NCBI RefSeq assembly: GCF_001279005.1
Contig: NZ_LGCN01000210.1
Coordinates: 277,944 to 341,943, forward strand
Length of the DNA stretch: 64,000 nt
DNA from: Streptomyces caelestis
GTDB lineage: Bacteria; Actinomycetota; Actinomycetes; Streptomycetales; Streptomycetaceae
Reading direction: 5' to 3'
Shown here: positions 1-7,433 of the stretch, piece after piece
Layout of the letters: every line of letters begins with the position of its first letter
Numbering within the stretch: the stretch's first letter is position 1
The notes under the pieces: model-generated
Told to the model about the DNA's origin: nothing
Database searches by the model: none
What the model saw: only the letters and a program-made list of their open reading frames with translations
Translations under genes and position numbers: made by a program

Positions 1-1762
1 GGTCCAGGGTGACGTTCACCCAGTCCTCGTTGCGCGACAGCGGCGTCTCGGGCTGGGTGTCGGCGTCGTCCGGGTCGAAGGTGCGCGGGCTGTAGTCCTC
101 GACCTCGGGCAGCTCCAGCGGCAGCATCGACTCGGGCAGGGCGTGGGCGACGCCGTCCTCGTCGTAGACGATCGGGAAGGGCTCGCCCCAGTAGCGCTGC
201 CGGCTGAACAGCCAGTCGCGCAGGCGGAAGTTGACGGTGCCCGCGCCGCGGCCCTCGCGCTCCAGCCACTCGGTGACGCGGGCCTTGGCCTCGACGACGG
301 ACAGGCCGTCCAGGGAGATCTCGTCGTTCGACGAGTTGATGATCTTCGCGTCGTACGAGGCGAAGGCGTTCTCCCAGGTGGAGGTGTCCGTGCCGCGGCC
401 GTCGGTCGGCTCGACGATGCAGTGGACCGGCAGCTCGAAGGCGCGCGCGAACTCGAAGTCGCGCTGGTCGCCCGCCGGGACGGCCATGATCGCGCCGGTG
501 CCGTAGCCCATCAGGACGTAGTCGGCGATGAAGACGGGGACCTGCTCGCCGTTGACCGGGTTGGTGGCGTACGCGCCGATGAAGACGCCGGTCTTGTCCT
601 TGGCCTCGGCCTGCCGCTCGACGTCGGACTTGGCGGCGGCCTGCGCGCGGTAGGCGGCGACGGCCTCGGTGGGCGTGGCGTGCCCGCCGGTCCACACCTC
701 GTGGGTGCCCTCGGGCCAGGCGTCCGGGGTGAACTTCTCCACCAGCGGGTGCTCGGGCGCCAGCACCATGTAGGTGGCGCCGAACAGGGTGTCGGGGCGG
801 GTGGTGAAGACGGTGATGTTCTCGCCGTCGATGGGGAAGTCGACGCGGGCGCCCTCGGAGCGGCCGATCCAGTTGCGCTGCTGCAGCTTGATGGCCTCGG
901 GCCAGTCCAGGCCGTCCAGGTCGTCAAGGAGGCGGTCGGCATAAGCCGTGATCCGCATGTTCCACTGGCGCAGCCTGGCCTTGAAGACGGGGAAGTTGCC
1001 GCGCTCGGAGCGGCCCTCGGCGGTGACCTCCTCGTTGGCCAGCACGGTGCCCAGACCGGGGCACCAGTTGACCGGCGCGTCGGAGGCGTAGGCCAGGCGG
1101 TACTCGCCCAGGACGTCGGCGCGCTCCGCCTCGGTCAGCTCGTTCCAGGAGCGGCCGCCGGGGACGCCGCGCTCACCGGACTCGAACAGCTCGACCAGCT
1201 CGGCGATCGGGCGGGCCCGCTCCGCCTCCTCGTCGTACCAGGAGTTGAAGATCTGCAGGAAGATCCACTGGGTCCACTTGTAGTACTCCGGGTCGATCGT
1301 GGCGAACGACCGGCGCTTGTCGTGACCCAGGCCCAGCCGGCGCAGCTGGGACTTCATGTTCTCCATGTTGGCCTCGGTCGACACGCGCGGGTGCGTGCCG
1401 GTCTGCACGGCGTACTGCTCGGCGGGCAGGCCGAAGGCGTCGAAGCCCAGGGTGTGCAGGACGTTGTGTCCGGTCATGCGCTGGAAGCGGGCGAAGACGT
1501 CGGTGGCGATGTAGCCCAGCGGGTGTCCGACGTGCAGTCCCGCACCGGAGGGGTACGGGAACATGTCCATGATGAACTTCTTGGGCCTGGCGGCGGTCTC
1601 CGGATCGCCCGACAGGTCGCCGCTCGGGTTCGGCGCGGCGTAGGTGCCCTCGGCGTCCCAGAAGTCCTGCCAGCGTGCCTCGATCTCGGCCGCCAGGGCG
1701 GCCGTGTAGCGGTGCGGCGCTGCCTCCGCGGCTGCGGTGGCAGCGGGGTTCGTCTCGCTCAT
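1..1762 (-). CDS. leuS: Leucyl-tRNA synthetase, N-terminal part (cut by window edge)
   Basis: Charges tRNA-Leu with leucine in the cytoplasm. About 587 N-terminal residues are visible; the C-terminal part with the KMSKS loop, the anticodon-binding domain and the stop lie beyond the left edge. The class I signature HVGH is near residue 60, followed by the connective-peptide editing region with [11 protein letters not shown]. The ATG at 1762 (MSETNP) is preceded by a GAGG ribosome site a few bases upstream and matches the usual start of Streptomyces LeuRS. Upstream are a short Leu-rich leader peptide and a terminator hairpin, so expression is probably controlled by leucyl-tRNA charging through attenuation. 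The family assignment is certain; only the 3' end is missing. Confidence 0.97.
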   Translation of the reverse strand, partial: MSETNPAATAAAEAAPHRYTAALAAEIEARWQDFWDAEGTYAAPNPSGDLSGDPETAARPKKFIMDMFPYPSGAGLHVGHPLGYIATDVFARFQRMTGHNVLHTLGFDAFGLPAEQYAVQTGTHPRVSTEANMENMKSQLRRLGLGHDKRRSFATIDPEYYKWTQWIFLQIFNSWYDEEAERARPIAELVELFESGERGVPGGRSWNELTEAERADVLGEYRLAYASDAPVNWCPGLGTVLANEEVTAEGRSERGNFPVFKARLRQWNMRITAYADRLLDDLDGLDWPEAIKLQQRNWIGRSEGARVDFPIDGENITVFTTRPDTLFGATYMVLAPEHPLVEKFTPDAWPEGTHEVWTGGHATPTEAVAAYRAQAAAKSDVERQAEAKDKTGVFIGAYATNPVNGEQVPVFIADYVLMGYGTGAIMAVPAGDQRDFEFARAFELPVHCIVEPTDGRGTDTSTWENAFASYDAKIINSSNDEISLDGLSVVEAKARVTEWLEREGRGAGTVNFRLRDWLFSRQRYWGEPFPIVYDEDGVAHALPESMLPLELPEVEDYSPRTFDPDDADTQPETPLSRNEDWVNVTLD

Positions 1763-1815
1763 GATCCTCAATGCTCCATCGATCGTCTCTGCCTGCTGCT
1801 GCGACTTCCTGGAAA

Positions 1816-1842
1816 TGAAAAATCCCCTCGCACAGGAGGGGA
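1816..1842 (-). terminator. Leader terminator (attenuator) ahead of leuS
   Basis: Read on the minus strand, a 7-bp GC-rich stem (TCCCCTC/GAGGGGA, arms 1823-1829 and 1836-1842) with a 6-base loop is followed directly by ATTTTTCATTT. This is a canonical intrinsic terminator. It lies between the leader peptide and leuS rather than after a gene, which is why I read it as an attenuator. A second, longer nested hairpin (1856-1881, CCGACC/GGTCGG outer arms) lies between the peptide stop and the terminator and may be the competing or pausing structure. Confidence 0.8.
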
Positions 1843-1887
1843 CGCCGCGCCGATTCCGACCGGCCGGTCACCGGCGGTCGGGACTGA

Positions 1888-1926
1888 TCAGCGCGGCTCG
1901 CTAAGCAGAAGGCGTACGGCACGCAT
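1888..1926 (-). CDS. Leucine-rich leader peptide of leuS (12 aa)
   Basis: A 13-codon frame encodes MRAVRLLLSEPR and stops 45 bases before the attenuator hairpin. Residues 6-8 are three consecutive Leu codons, CTT CTG CTT; CTT is rare in Streptomyces and suits a ribosome-stalling control codon. There is no ribosome site, but a TACCCT -10-like hexamer ends 6 bases before the ATG, consistent with a leaderless transcript starting at the ATG, as reported for some actinobacterial attenuator peptides. Predicted role: ribosome stalling on Leu codons when charged tRNA-Leu is scarce, favouring read-through into leuS. Function is inferred from architecture. Confidence 0.78.
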   Translation of the reverse strand: MRAVRLLLSEPR

Positions 1927-1932
1927 GGCGCC

Positions 1933-1938
1933 AGGGTA
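1933..1938 (-). promoter_or_regulatory. -10-like element for the leuS leader
   Basis: TACCCT on the minus strand fits the TANNNT -10 consensus and ends 6 bases before the leader ATG at 1926. No clear -35 is visible. The same arrangement recurs upstream of the genes starting at 12786, 60722 and 63767. Confidence 0.5.
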
Positions 1939-2146
1939 CCGCAGCCGCCGATCCGGTCGCGACGTGCTTCCGCGGCACGGTGACCCGGGGTCACGTATTA
2001 CTTCGCGTAACGACCCCTAAGGGGCATCGCGACGGCCTCATTGTCTTTTGATAACAGCGCAATAACTCAAACCTCGTACTCATCGGTATGACGGGCCTTA
2101 GAGTTCGGCAGCGGGACCGCTTTACCGAACCTTCGGAGTTGCCCCC

Positions 2147-2248
2147 ATGAACCCTCGCCCAGACAGCAGCCCACCCCCCGCTCGGGGCCGGTCGGCTGCG
2201 GCTCCGTCGTACCCGCTCCGCGTCGTGACGTCGGGAGGCGGGTCGTGA
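2147..2248 (+). CDS. 33-aa upstream ORF coupled to the next gene
   Basis: ATG at 2147 has a GGAG ribosome site about 9 bases upstream (TCGGAGTTGCCCCC). The frame encodes a Pro/Arg/Ser-rich 33-residue peptide and its TGA (2246-2248) overlaps the GTG start of the membrane gene at 2245 in a GTGA overlap. The overlap and the ribosome site suggest translational coupling or a regulatory leader. No known family is recognised. It could be chance in high-GC DNA. Confidence 0.4.
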   Translation: MNPRPDSSPPPARGRSAAAPSYPLRVVTSGGGS

Positions 2249-3516
2249 GGCCGGACGACAGCACGGCGGACGACTGGTTCGCCGAGTTCCTCAACTTCGG
2301 CGTGGGCGTCCTGTCACTCGTCTGCCTCAGCTGCTCGGTGATCTGGGGGCTCGTCGCCCAGGACCGGATCCTGCTGGGTCCCCGCCAGCGGATCCTGGCG
2401 CAGGCGGTGCACCGGACCACCGCGGTCGCCTCGATCGCCTTCCTGCTGGTGCACATAGGCATCAAGCTGGCCCTGGACCACACCACGTGGATCGCCGCGA
2501 TCATCCCCTTCGGGCTGGCCCTCACGGACGACGAGGCCGTCGCCGGCAGGTCCTTCCTCATCGGGCTCGGCACCCTCGCCGGCCTGCTGATGATCTTCGT
2601 GGGCATCACCGGCGTGCTGCGCAACCGCTTCGCCTCCCCGGCGCCGGTCGCGGCCCGCTGGCGGGCGATGCACATGCTGGCCTATCCGGCCTGGTGCGCC
2701 GCGCTGGTGCACGGCCTCTACGCGGGTCGATCGGCGAAGCCGATCTTCCTGATCCTCTACGGGCTGTCCCTGGTCGGCGTCATGGCGGCCCTCGTCGTGC
2801 GCGCCTCCCCGGCCCGTGTGAAGCGCAGGATCGCCGACCGGGTCACCACGCTGCTCGGCCTCGCCGACCAGCAGCGGGGCCGCGGGGAGCAGGGGGAGGA
2901 AAGCAGGTCCCGGGCGGCCGGGTCCCCCCTGCCGGGATACGGCGACGGGCGCGGCTCCGCGCGGGGCGCCGGCCGCCCGCGCGGGGACGGCGACCGGCGC
3001 GGCGAGCGCCCGCGGTACGAGACCGCCGAGCGCGCCCCCGCCCCGGAACCGGCGAACGGCTTCGCGGCCGCCTACCGCGCGGTGTCGACGCCCGGCCGGC
3101 CGGCCACCGGGCACCAGTCCCTCACCGACGCGACCGCCCGCATGGAGCTGCCGCCGGACATGCGGCCCACGGAGGCCATCCCGCGCGTGGACGGCCCCTC
3201 CAGCACCTCGGGCAACTGGCCGATCCCGTCCCCGCCGCCGGTCGGCGAGGCCCCGCCCTCGTCGTACGACCCGCTCCAGGACACCGGATACAACATCCCG
3301 GCCTATGACAATTCGGCCGCCTCCGGCTTCGGTTCACGTGATGTGCGCGACACCGGTGAGACGAACGGCCTCTACGCCACGTACAACCCGAGTGACACGT
3401 ACAACAGCGGTCCCGCCAATGAACCACTCCCCGGTGCGTCGCCCCCGTCGTCCTACGACTTCGACGCACCGGGCTCGGGCGAACCTTGGAACACGCCGTC
3501 CGGAGGCTATAAGTGA
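2245..3516 (+). CDS. Ferric-reductase/cytochrome-b-like bis-haem membrane protein with long disordered tail
   Basis: 423 residues. The first ~190 hold five or six hydrophobic segments (about 14-36, 57-76, 80-90, 103-124, 141-160, 165-185). Two histidine pairs, His56/His70 and His143/His156, reproduce the HX13H and HX12H spacing of the ferric reductase/NADPH-oxidase transmembrane fold, which binds two haems and moves electrons across the membrane. The remaining ~230 residues are low-complexity Arg/Pro/Gly/Ser sequence with no fold I recognise. The GTG start at 2245 has GGGAGG upstream. The downstream gene overlaps by 4 bp and encodes a flavin/Fe-S protein, so the two probably form one electron-transfer unit. 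Substrate unknown. There is no fused flavoreductase domain; the partner may supply that role. Confidence 0.75.
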   Translation: MRPDDSTADDWFAEFLNFGVGVLSLVCLSCSVIWGLVAQDRILLGPRQRILAQAVHRTTAVASIAFLLVHIGIKLALDHTTWIAAIIPFGLALTDDEAVAGRSFLIGLGTLAGLLMIFVGITGVLRNRFASPAPVAARWRAMHMLAYPAWCAALVHGLYAGRSAKPIFLILYGLSLVGVMAALVVRASPARVKRRIADRVTTLLGLADQQRGRGEQGEESRSRAAGSPLPGYGDGRGSARGAGRPRGDGDRRGERPRYETAERAPAPEPANGFAAAYRAVSTPGRPATGHQSLTDATARMELPPDMRPTEAIPRVDGPSSTSGNWPIPSPPPVGEAPPSSYDPLQDTGYNIPAYDNSAASGFGSRDVRDTGETNGLYATYNPSDTYNSGPANEPLPGASPPSSYDFDAPGSGEPWNTPSGGYK

Positions 3517-5123
3517 ACGAGGCCCTGCCCGACGTACCCGAAGTCCGCGTGGTCGGCCTTCCCCAGCTCACGTCGGGCTTCGACCTTGTCGACCGGCTCG
3601 ATCTGCCCATGCACCTCAAGGTGCACGGGCCGCTCGAGCCCCTGGGCGGTGAGCAGCTCGCGCAGCTCGCCGAACGCATCAACCTCAGGGGCCGCGGCGG
3701 CGCGGGGTTCCCCTTCCACAAGAAGCTGCGCTCGGTCGCCGAATCGGCGATCAAGCGCGGCGTCCGGCCGGTCGTCGTCGTCAACGGCAGCGAGGACGAG
3801 CCGGCCTGCCGCAAGGACACGGTGCTGATCAACCGTGCCCCGCACCTCATCCTGGACGGCGCGCTGCTGTGCGCCGAGGCCATGGGTGCCCGCACGCTCG
3901 TGGTGGGGGTCACCCGGGAGTCCACCCAGCGCTCCATGGAGGCCGCGCTCGCCGAGCGCGGCCTGAACAACGGACGCCGTTCCGCGCTGCGCGCCCGCGT
4001 GCAGCGCAACCCGGTCCGCATGGTCACGGGCGCGGCGGCCTCCCTGATCCGCTCCATCGACGGCGGCCCGGCCGTCCCGCCGGGCCGCAAGGTCAGCGCC
4101 TCGAAGAACGGCGTCGGCGGCGCGCCCACGCTGCTGTCCAACGCCGAGACCTTCGCCCAGCTCGCCATCGCGGCCCGCATCGGCCCGGAGCGCTACGGCA
4201 ACACCGGCCTGTACGACGAGCCGGGCACCGTGATGCTCACGGTGTCCGGGGCGGTGACCCGCCCCATGGTGATCGAGGTGCCGACGGGTGTGCCGCTGCG
4301 CTACGTCCTGCAGCTCGCCGGCGCCCCGCCGGTGCCTCAGGGGGTGCTGACGGGCGGCTACCACGGCAAGTGGATCGACGCGGCGACCGTCAACGAGGCG
4401 ATCGTCTCCCGCAACTCCCTGGACGCGGTGGGCGGTTCGCTGGGCGCGGGCGCGATCCTGCCGATCAGTCAGGACACCTGCCCGCTGGGCGAGTCGCTGC
4501 GGGTGGCGCAGTGGCTGGCGGAGGAGAGCGCGGGCCAGTGCGGCCCCTGCTACCTGGGGCTGCCGGCCGCCGCGCGCGGCCTCGAGGACATCCTGGGCGG
4601 CGGCGGTCCCGCCGCCCTGGAGGCGGTCAAGCAGGTCGCCAGGAACGTGAAGCGGCGCGGGGCGTGTTCGCACCCGGACGGCTCCGCGATGTTCCTGGAG
4701 TCGACCGTCAAGGCGTTCACCGACGACCTCGCCGCGCACGTCCTCGGCAACGGCTGCGGACGGCCCGTGGCGGGCGTCCTGCCGCTCTTCGAGGGGGGCA
4801 GGGCCCCCACGGGCATCCCGGGCGGCGGCGGGGAGGAGAACGGGCCCAGCCGCCAGAAGATCTACGTCGACTGGACGCTGTGCCGGGGCCACGGCCTGTG
4901 CGCGGACATCCTCCCGGAGGTCTTCCAGCTCGGCGCGGACGGCTTCCCGACGGTGGCTCAGGCCCAGGTGCCGCGTTTCGCGGAGGCGAAGGCGCTGCGG
5001 GCGGTGCGCCGCTGCCCGGCGCTGGCCCTGCGCATCGAGGACGAGGCGCCCCAGGCCAAGGCGCCGTCCCGCAATCTGCCGGTGCTCTCGCAGGGGCGCG
5101 GCCGGCGCGCCCTGGGCCGCTGA
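3513..5123 (+). CDS. NuoF-like flavin/iron-sulfur protein fused to a ferredoxin
   Basis: 536 residues. The N-terminal half resembles complex I NuoF: the FMN-site signature RGRGGAGFP at 60-67 and NGSEDEPACRKD at 91-102. An SLBB-like segment (around IEVPTGVPLRYVL) and a NuoF-type Fe-S segment ESAGQCGPC follow, with a further Cys in RRGACSHPD. NuoF normally has ESCGxCxPC, so the first ligand is Ala here, while a nearby upstream Cys (DTCPLGE) might substitute. The C-terminus is a small ferredoxin with CRGHGLC and a later CP, the pattern of actinobacterial [3Fe-4S] ferredoxins. It overlaps the upstream membrane-cytochrome gene (GTGA). Likely a cytoplasmic electron-input module for that cytochrome; not part of a nuo operon. 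Confidence 0.8.
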   Translation: MNEALPDVPEVRVVGLPQLTSGFDLVDRLDLPMHLKVHGPLEPLGGEQLAQLAERINLRGRGGAGFPFHKKLRSVAESAIKRGVRPVVVVNGSEDEPACRKDTVLINRAPHLILDGALLCAEAMGARTLVVGVTRESTQRSMEAALAERGLNNGRRSALRARVQRNPVRMVTGAAASLIRSIDGGPAVPPGRKVSASKNGVGGAPTLLSNAETFAQLAIAARIGPERYGNTGLYDEPGTVMLTVSGAVTRPMVIEVPTGVPLRYVLQLAGAPPVPQGVLTGGYHGKWIDAATVNEAIVSRNSLDAVGGSLGAGAILPISQDTCPLGESLRVAQWLAEESAGQCGPCYLGLPAAARGLEDILGGGGPAALEAVKQVARNVKRRGACSHPDGSAMFLESTVKAFTDDLAAHVLGNGCGRPVAGVLPLFEGGRAPTGIPGGGGEENGPSRQKIYVDWTLCRGHGLCADILPEVFQLGADGFPTVAQAQVPRFAEAKALRAVRRCPALALRIEDEAPQAKAPSRNLPVLSQGRGRRALGR

Positions 5124-5128
5124 CACGG

Positions 5129-5156
5129 GTCCCGGACCGCTGCGGCGGTCCGGGAC
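5129..5156 (+). terminator. Hairpin after the NuoF-like gene
   Basis: GTCCCGGACCGC and its near-perfect complement flank a 3-4 base loop starting 5 bases after the stop codon at 5123. There is no T-run, as is common for Streptomyces terminators. Confidence 0.6.
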
Positions 5157-5176
5157 CACCGGAGTCCGGGACGAAC

Positions 5177-5216
5177 GAAGAGGGCGGACCATCCGTTCGG
5201 ATGGTCCGCCCTCTTC
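5177..5216. terminator. Bidirectional terminator between NuoF-like gene and tRNA-Ala
   Basis: An 18-bp perfect inverted repeat (arms 5177-5194 and 5199-5216) around a GTTC loop, between the convergent plus-strand NuoF-like gene and the minus-strand tRNA-Ala. It can serve both. Confidence 0.85.
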
Positions 5217-5221
5217 TTCTG

Positions 5222-5294
5222 TGGAGCTAAGGAGAATTGAACTCCTGACCTCCTGCATGCCATGCAGGCGCTCTACCAACTGAGCTATAGCCCC
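5222..5294 (-). tRNA. tRNA-Ala (GGC), copy 1
   Basis: 73 nt. The minus strand begins GGGGCTATAGCTCAG and folds as a standard cloverleaf: 7-bp acceptor GGGGCTA/TAGCTCC, D-arm GCTC/GAGC, anticodon stem CCTGC/GCAGG with loop ATGGCAT (anticodon GGC), and T-arm AGGAG/CTCCT with loop TTCAATT. CCA is not encoded. Identical in all 73 positions to the copy at 6025-6097. Confidence 0.96.
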
Positions 5295-5332
5295 TTGTCC
5301 CGCTCCGCCCGGTTTCCCCGGCGGCGACGCCA

Positions 5333-5338
5333 ACTTTA
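5333..5338 (-). promoter_or_regulatory. -10-like element for tRNA-Ala copy 1
   Basis: TAAAGT on the minus strand about 40 bases upstream of the tRNA. The same hexamer lies upstream of copy 2 at 6159-6164. No convincing -35 is seen. Confidence 0.35.
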
Positions 5339-5412
5339 CACGGTCGACCCGGCCCAACACCAAATCGGTTTCGCTTCGCTCGCCTGTGTCCCGAAATGCC
5401 CCGCGCGGAGGG

Positions 5413-5646
5413 CTACGCGGTCACGAACGAATAGAAGCGCTTGAGCGTGCAGTGCTCCTCCAGCAGCCGGCCGTAGATCGGCTCCCCCTCGAGTTCGCGG
5501 TACGTCTCGATGGGGTCGCCTTTTATGATCAGCGCCCGCGCGCATTCCTCGCACCAGTACTGGTAGTCGGGGTTGAGCGGCTCCATGTCCCGGACGATCG
5601 GCGTCCCGCTGCCGCACCAGTCGCACTTCCGCCTGTGTGCACCCAT
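5413..5646 (-). CDS. 77-aa CxxC zinc-ribbon-like protein
   Basis: Encodes 77 residues with two CxxC pairs, CDWC near residue 8 and CEEC near residue 32, spaced as in a small zinc ribbon, followed by a mixed charged/aromatic C-terminus (TLKRFYSFVTA). Four cysteines are the only family signal, so no function can be assigned. The ATG at 5646 lies 3 bases after the stop of the 57-residue gene, with GGAG inside that gene's end, so the two are translationally linked. The pair lies between two identical tRNA-Ala genes. Confidence 0.75.
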   Translation of the reverse strand: MGAHRRKCDWCGSGTPIVRDMEPLNPDYQYWCEECARALIIKGDPIETYRELEGEPIYGRLLEEHCTLKRFYSFVTA

Positions 5647-5649
5647 CGG

Positions 5650-5823
5650 TCAGCTCCAGCTGTGGCCGCGGGCCGTGCACACGTAGGAGATCCCGCCGTT
5701 GTCACCGAGCACCTGGGCGACGTGCGCAAAACCGCGGGAAGAGCGGCCGAGGCGGGTCGAGGTCCGTCGCGTCGACACCGCTCCGAGGAGGTGGTCGACC
5801 TCCTCGAGGATGCTCGCAGGCAT
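5650..5823 (-). CDS. 57-aa hypothetical protein
   Basis: An ATG at 5823 (GTG immediately before it also possible), preceded by a strong GGGAGGGAG ribosome site, opens a 58-codon frame (MPASILEEV at the start, RGHSWS at the end). The N-terminal half is helical and amphipathic; one Cys is present. No family is recognised. It stops 3 bases before the zinc-ribbon gene, and a promoter-like sequence lies ~45 bases upstream. The strong ribosome site and tight spacing support a real gene. Confidence 0.6.
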   Translation of the reverse strand: MPASILEEVDHLLGAVSTRRTSTRLGRSSRGFAHVAQVLGDNGGISYVCTARGHSWS

Positions 5824-5866
5824 CACAACTCCCTCCCGTCGGGCCGCGCTCCCTTCCGGCCGTTTG

Positions 5867-5896
5867 ATTCTGCCACGGCCGGGCCGACATGGTCAG
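5867..5896 (-). promoter_or_regulatory. Promoter of the two-gene small-protein operon
   Basis: On the minus strand CTGACC (5891-5896) and CAGAAT (5867-5872) are separated by 18 bases, close to a housekeeping TTGACC/TAGAAT promoter, about 45 bases ahead of the 57-residue gene. Confidence 0.5.
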
Positions 5897-5984
5897 CGAC
5901 GTCGTGGTACCGGTCGGGACACGGCTCGACGCCTCGCGGGGGTATACGCGCGCCGGGACCGTGCTGCTCACCGGCGGGCAACGA

Positions 5985-6017
5985 AAGATCCCGCCTCCCT
6001 GGGGGAGGCGGGATCTT
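5985..6017 (-). terminator. Terminator of tRNA-Ala copy 2
   Basis: A 15-bp perfect inverted repeat (arms 5985-5999 and 6003-6017) with loop TGG, just downstream of the second tRNA-Ala and followed by TTTCGTTG on the minus strand. Confidence 0.85.
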
Positions 6018-6024
6018 CGTCATG

Positions 6025-6097
6025 TGGAGCTAAGGAGAATTGAACTCCTGACCTCCTGCATGCCATGCAGGCGCTCTACCAACTGAGCTATAGCCCC
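6025..6097 (-). tRNA. tRNA-Ala (GGC), copy 2
   Basis: 73 nt, identical to the gene at 5222-5294, with anticodon GGC in loop ATGGCAT and no encoded CCA. Flanking bases differ. A TAAAGT -10-like hexamer lies at 6159-6164 and a strong terminator directly downstream. Confidence 0.96.
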
Positions 6098-6230
6098 TGG
6101 TTGCCACACGAGGTGACCTCCTGGTGTTCCGTCCCGCTCGGCGGGGCGAACAAGAAGAACTTTAGCCTGCGACCTGCCGGAAAGTGAAATCCGGGTCCCG
6201 GGGGCGCCCCGGGGCCGGATCGGAGCGCTC

Positions 6231-6899
6231 TCAGTCGTCGTCGCCGAGCACCGGCTCCGGCAGGGTGCCGGCGTTGTGCTCGAGCAGCCGCCAGCCCCGG
6301 GCGCCCTCGCCGAGGACGGACCAGCAGCAGTTGGTGAGACCGCCCAGGCTCTCCCAGTTGTGCGGGGCGAGTCCGAGCAGCCGGCCGATGGTGGTGCGGA
6401 TGGTGCCGCCGTGGCTGACCACGACGAGCGTGCCGTCCTCCGGGAGCTTCTCGACGTGCCGCAGCACCACGGGGGCGGCGCGGTCGGCGACCTCGGTCTC
6501 CAGTTCGCCACCGCCCCGGCGGACCGGCTCGCCGCGCTTCCACGCGGTGTACTCGTCGCCGTACCTGGCGATGATCTCGTCGTGCGTCAGGCCCTGCCAG
6601 ACGCCCGCGTAGGTCTCCCGCAGGGCCTCGTCGTGGGTGACGTCCAGGCCGGTGAGCCCGGCGAGCTCGGCGGCGGTGGCCACGGCCCGCTTCAGGTCGG
6701 AGGCGACGATCGCGTCGGGCTTCAGCCCCGCGAGCAGACGGGCGGACCGGCGGGCCTGGGCGACGCCGGTCTCGGTGAGGTCCACGTCCGTGGAGCCCTG
6801 GAAGCGGCGCTCCACGTTCCAGGACGTCTGGCCGTGCCGCCACAGGATGATGCGGCGGCCCCGGCGCGCGGACCCGCTCACCTCACCGGTGGCGCTCAC
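6231..6899 (-). CDS. Histidine phosphatase (phosphoglycerate-mutase superfamily)
   Basis: About 222 residues. The branch-1 histidine phosphatase signature is near the N-terminus (LWRHGQTSWN, catalytic His in RHG), with the second active-site His in VVSHGGTIRTT. It hydrolyses a phosphate ester via phospho-histidine; the substrate cannot be told from sequence, and the genomic position does not suggest glycolysis. The GTG at 6899 gives a 4-bp overlap with the upstream rsfS stop; the GTG one codon earlier (6902) is the alternative. It is the last gene of the nadD, LCP, rsfS, phosphatase operon. Confidence 0.88.
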   Translation of the reverse strand: MSATGEVSGSARRGRRIILWRHGQTSWNVERRFQGSTDVDLTETGVAQARRSARLLAGLKPDAIVASDLKRAVATAAELAGLTGLDVTHDEALRETYAGVWQGLTHDEIIARYGDEYTAWKRGEPVRRGGGELETEVADRAAPVVLRHVEKLPEDGTLVVVSHGGTIRTTIGRLLGLAPHNWESLGGLTNCCWSVLGEGARGWRLLEHNAGTLPEPVLGDDD

Positions 6900-7339
6900 C
6901 ACTCACCGCCCGGCTGCGCGGCCTCCTCGGCCTCCTGGAGCTTCGCGTGCTCGGCGGCCTTGCCACGGGTGGCCTTGGCGTCCTCGGGCAGCTCCAGCTC
7001 GGGGCAGTCCTTCCACAGCCGCTCCAGGGCGTAGAAGACGCGCTCCTCGCTGTGCTGGACGTGGACGACGATGTCGACGTAGTCGAGCAGCACCCAGCGG
7101 GCCTCGCGGTCGCCCTCGCGGCGGACCGGCTTGGCGCCGAGCTCCTTGCTGAGCCGCTCCTCGATCTCGTCGACGATCGACTTGACCTGGCGGTCGTTGG
7201 GCGCGGAGGCCAGCAGAAAGGCATCGGTGATGGACAGCACGTCACTGACGTCGTAGGCGACGATGTCGTGCGCGAGCTTGTCGGCGGCCGCCTGGGCGGC
7301 GGTGGTGACGAGCTCGAGGGAACGGTCGGTTGCGGTCAC
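6896..7339 (-). CDS. rsfS: Ribosomal silencing factor RsfS (Iojap/YbeB)
   Basis: 147 residues from the GTG at 7339 (MTATDRSLEL). It carries the RsfS/Iojap core, including SDVLSITDAFLLAS, the REG and WVLLDYVDIVVHV segments. Family knowledge: it binds ribosomal protein L14 and blocks joining of the ribosomal subunits under starvation. The C-terminal ~30 residues are acidic/Ala-rich and variable. An in-frame start about 20 codons upstream is possible but that stretch is not conserved. It follows the LCP gene by about 95 bases and overlaps the phosphatase gene. Association of rsfS with nadD is common in bacteria. Confidence 0.93.
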   Translation of the reverse strand: MTATDRSLELVTTAAQAAADKLAHDIVAYDVSDVLSITDAFLLASAPNDRQVKSIVDEIEERLSKELGAKPVRREGDREARWVLLDYVDIVVHVQHSEERVFYALERLWKDCPELELPEDAKATRGKAAEHAKLQEAEEAAQPGGEW

Positions 7340-7433
7340 TACAAGGCTTTCGGTCGGTGGACACTTGCCCTCAAGGGTCTCACGGACCGCCGGGCGCACC
7401 CCACGCGATGACGAGGGGTGCGCCCCGCGTGCG

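Noticed and set aside
143..2020. Long plus-strand open frame opposite leuS
   Set aside because: Antisense shadow: high GC third positions of the leuS frame remove stops from the opposite strand; composition is Gly/Val/Asp/Arg only.
5222..6097. Integrative element between the two tRNA-Ala copies
   Set aside because: The ~730-bp interior has no integrase, excisionase or replication gene; called only as a possible trace.
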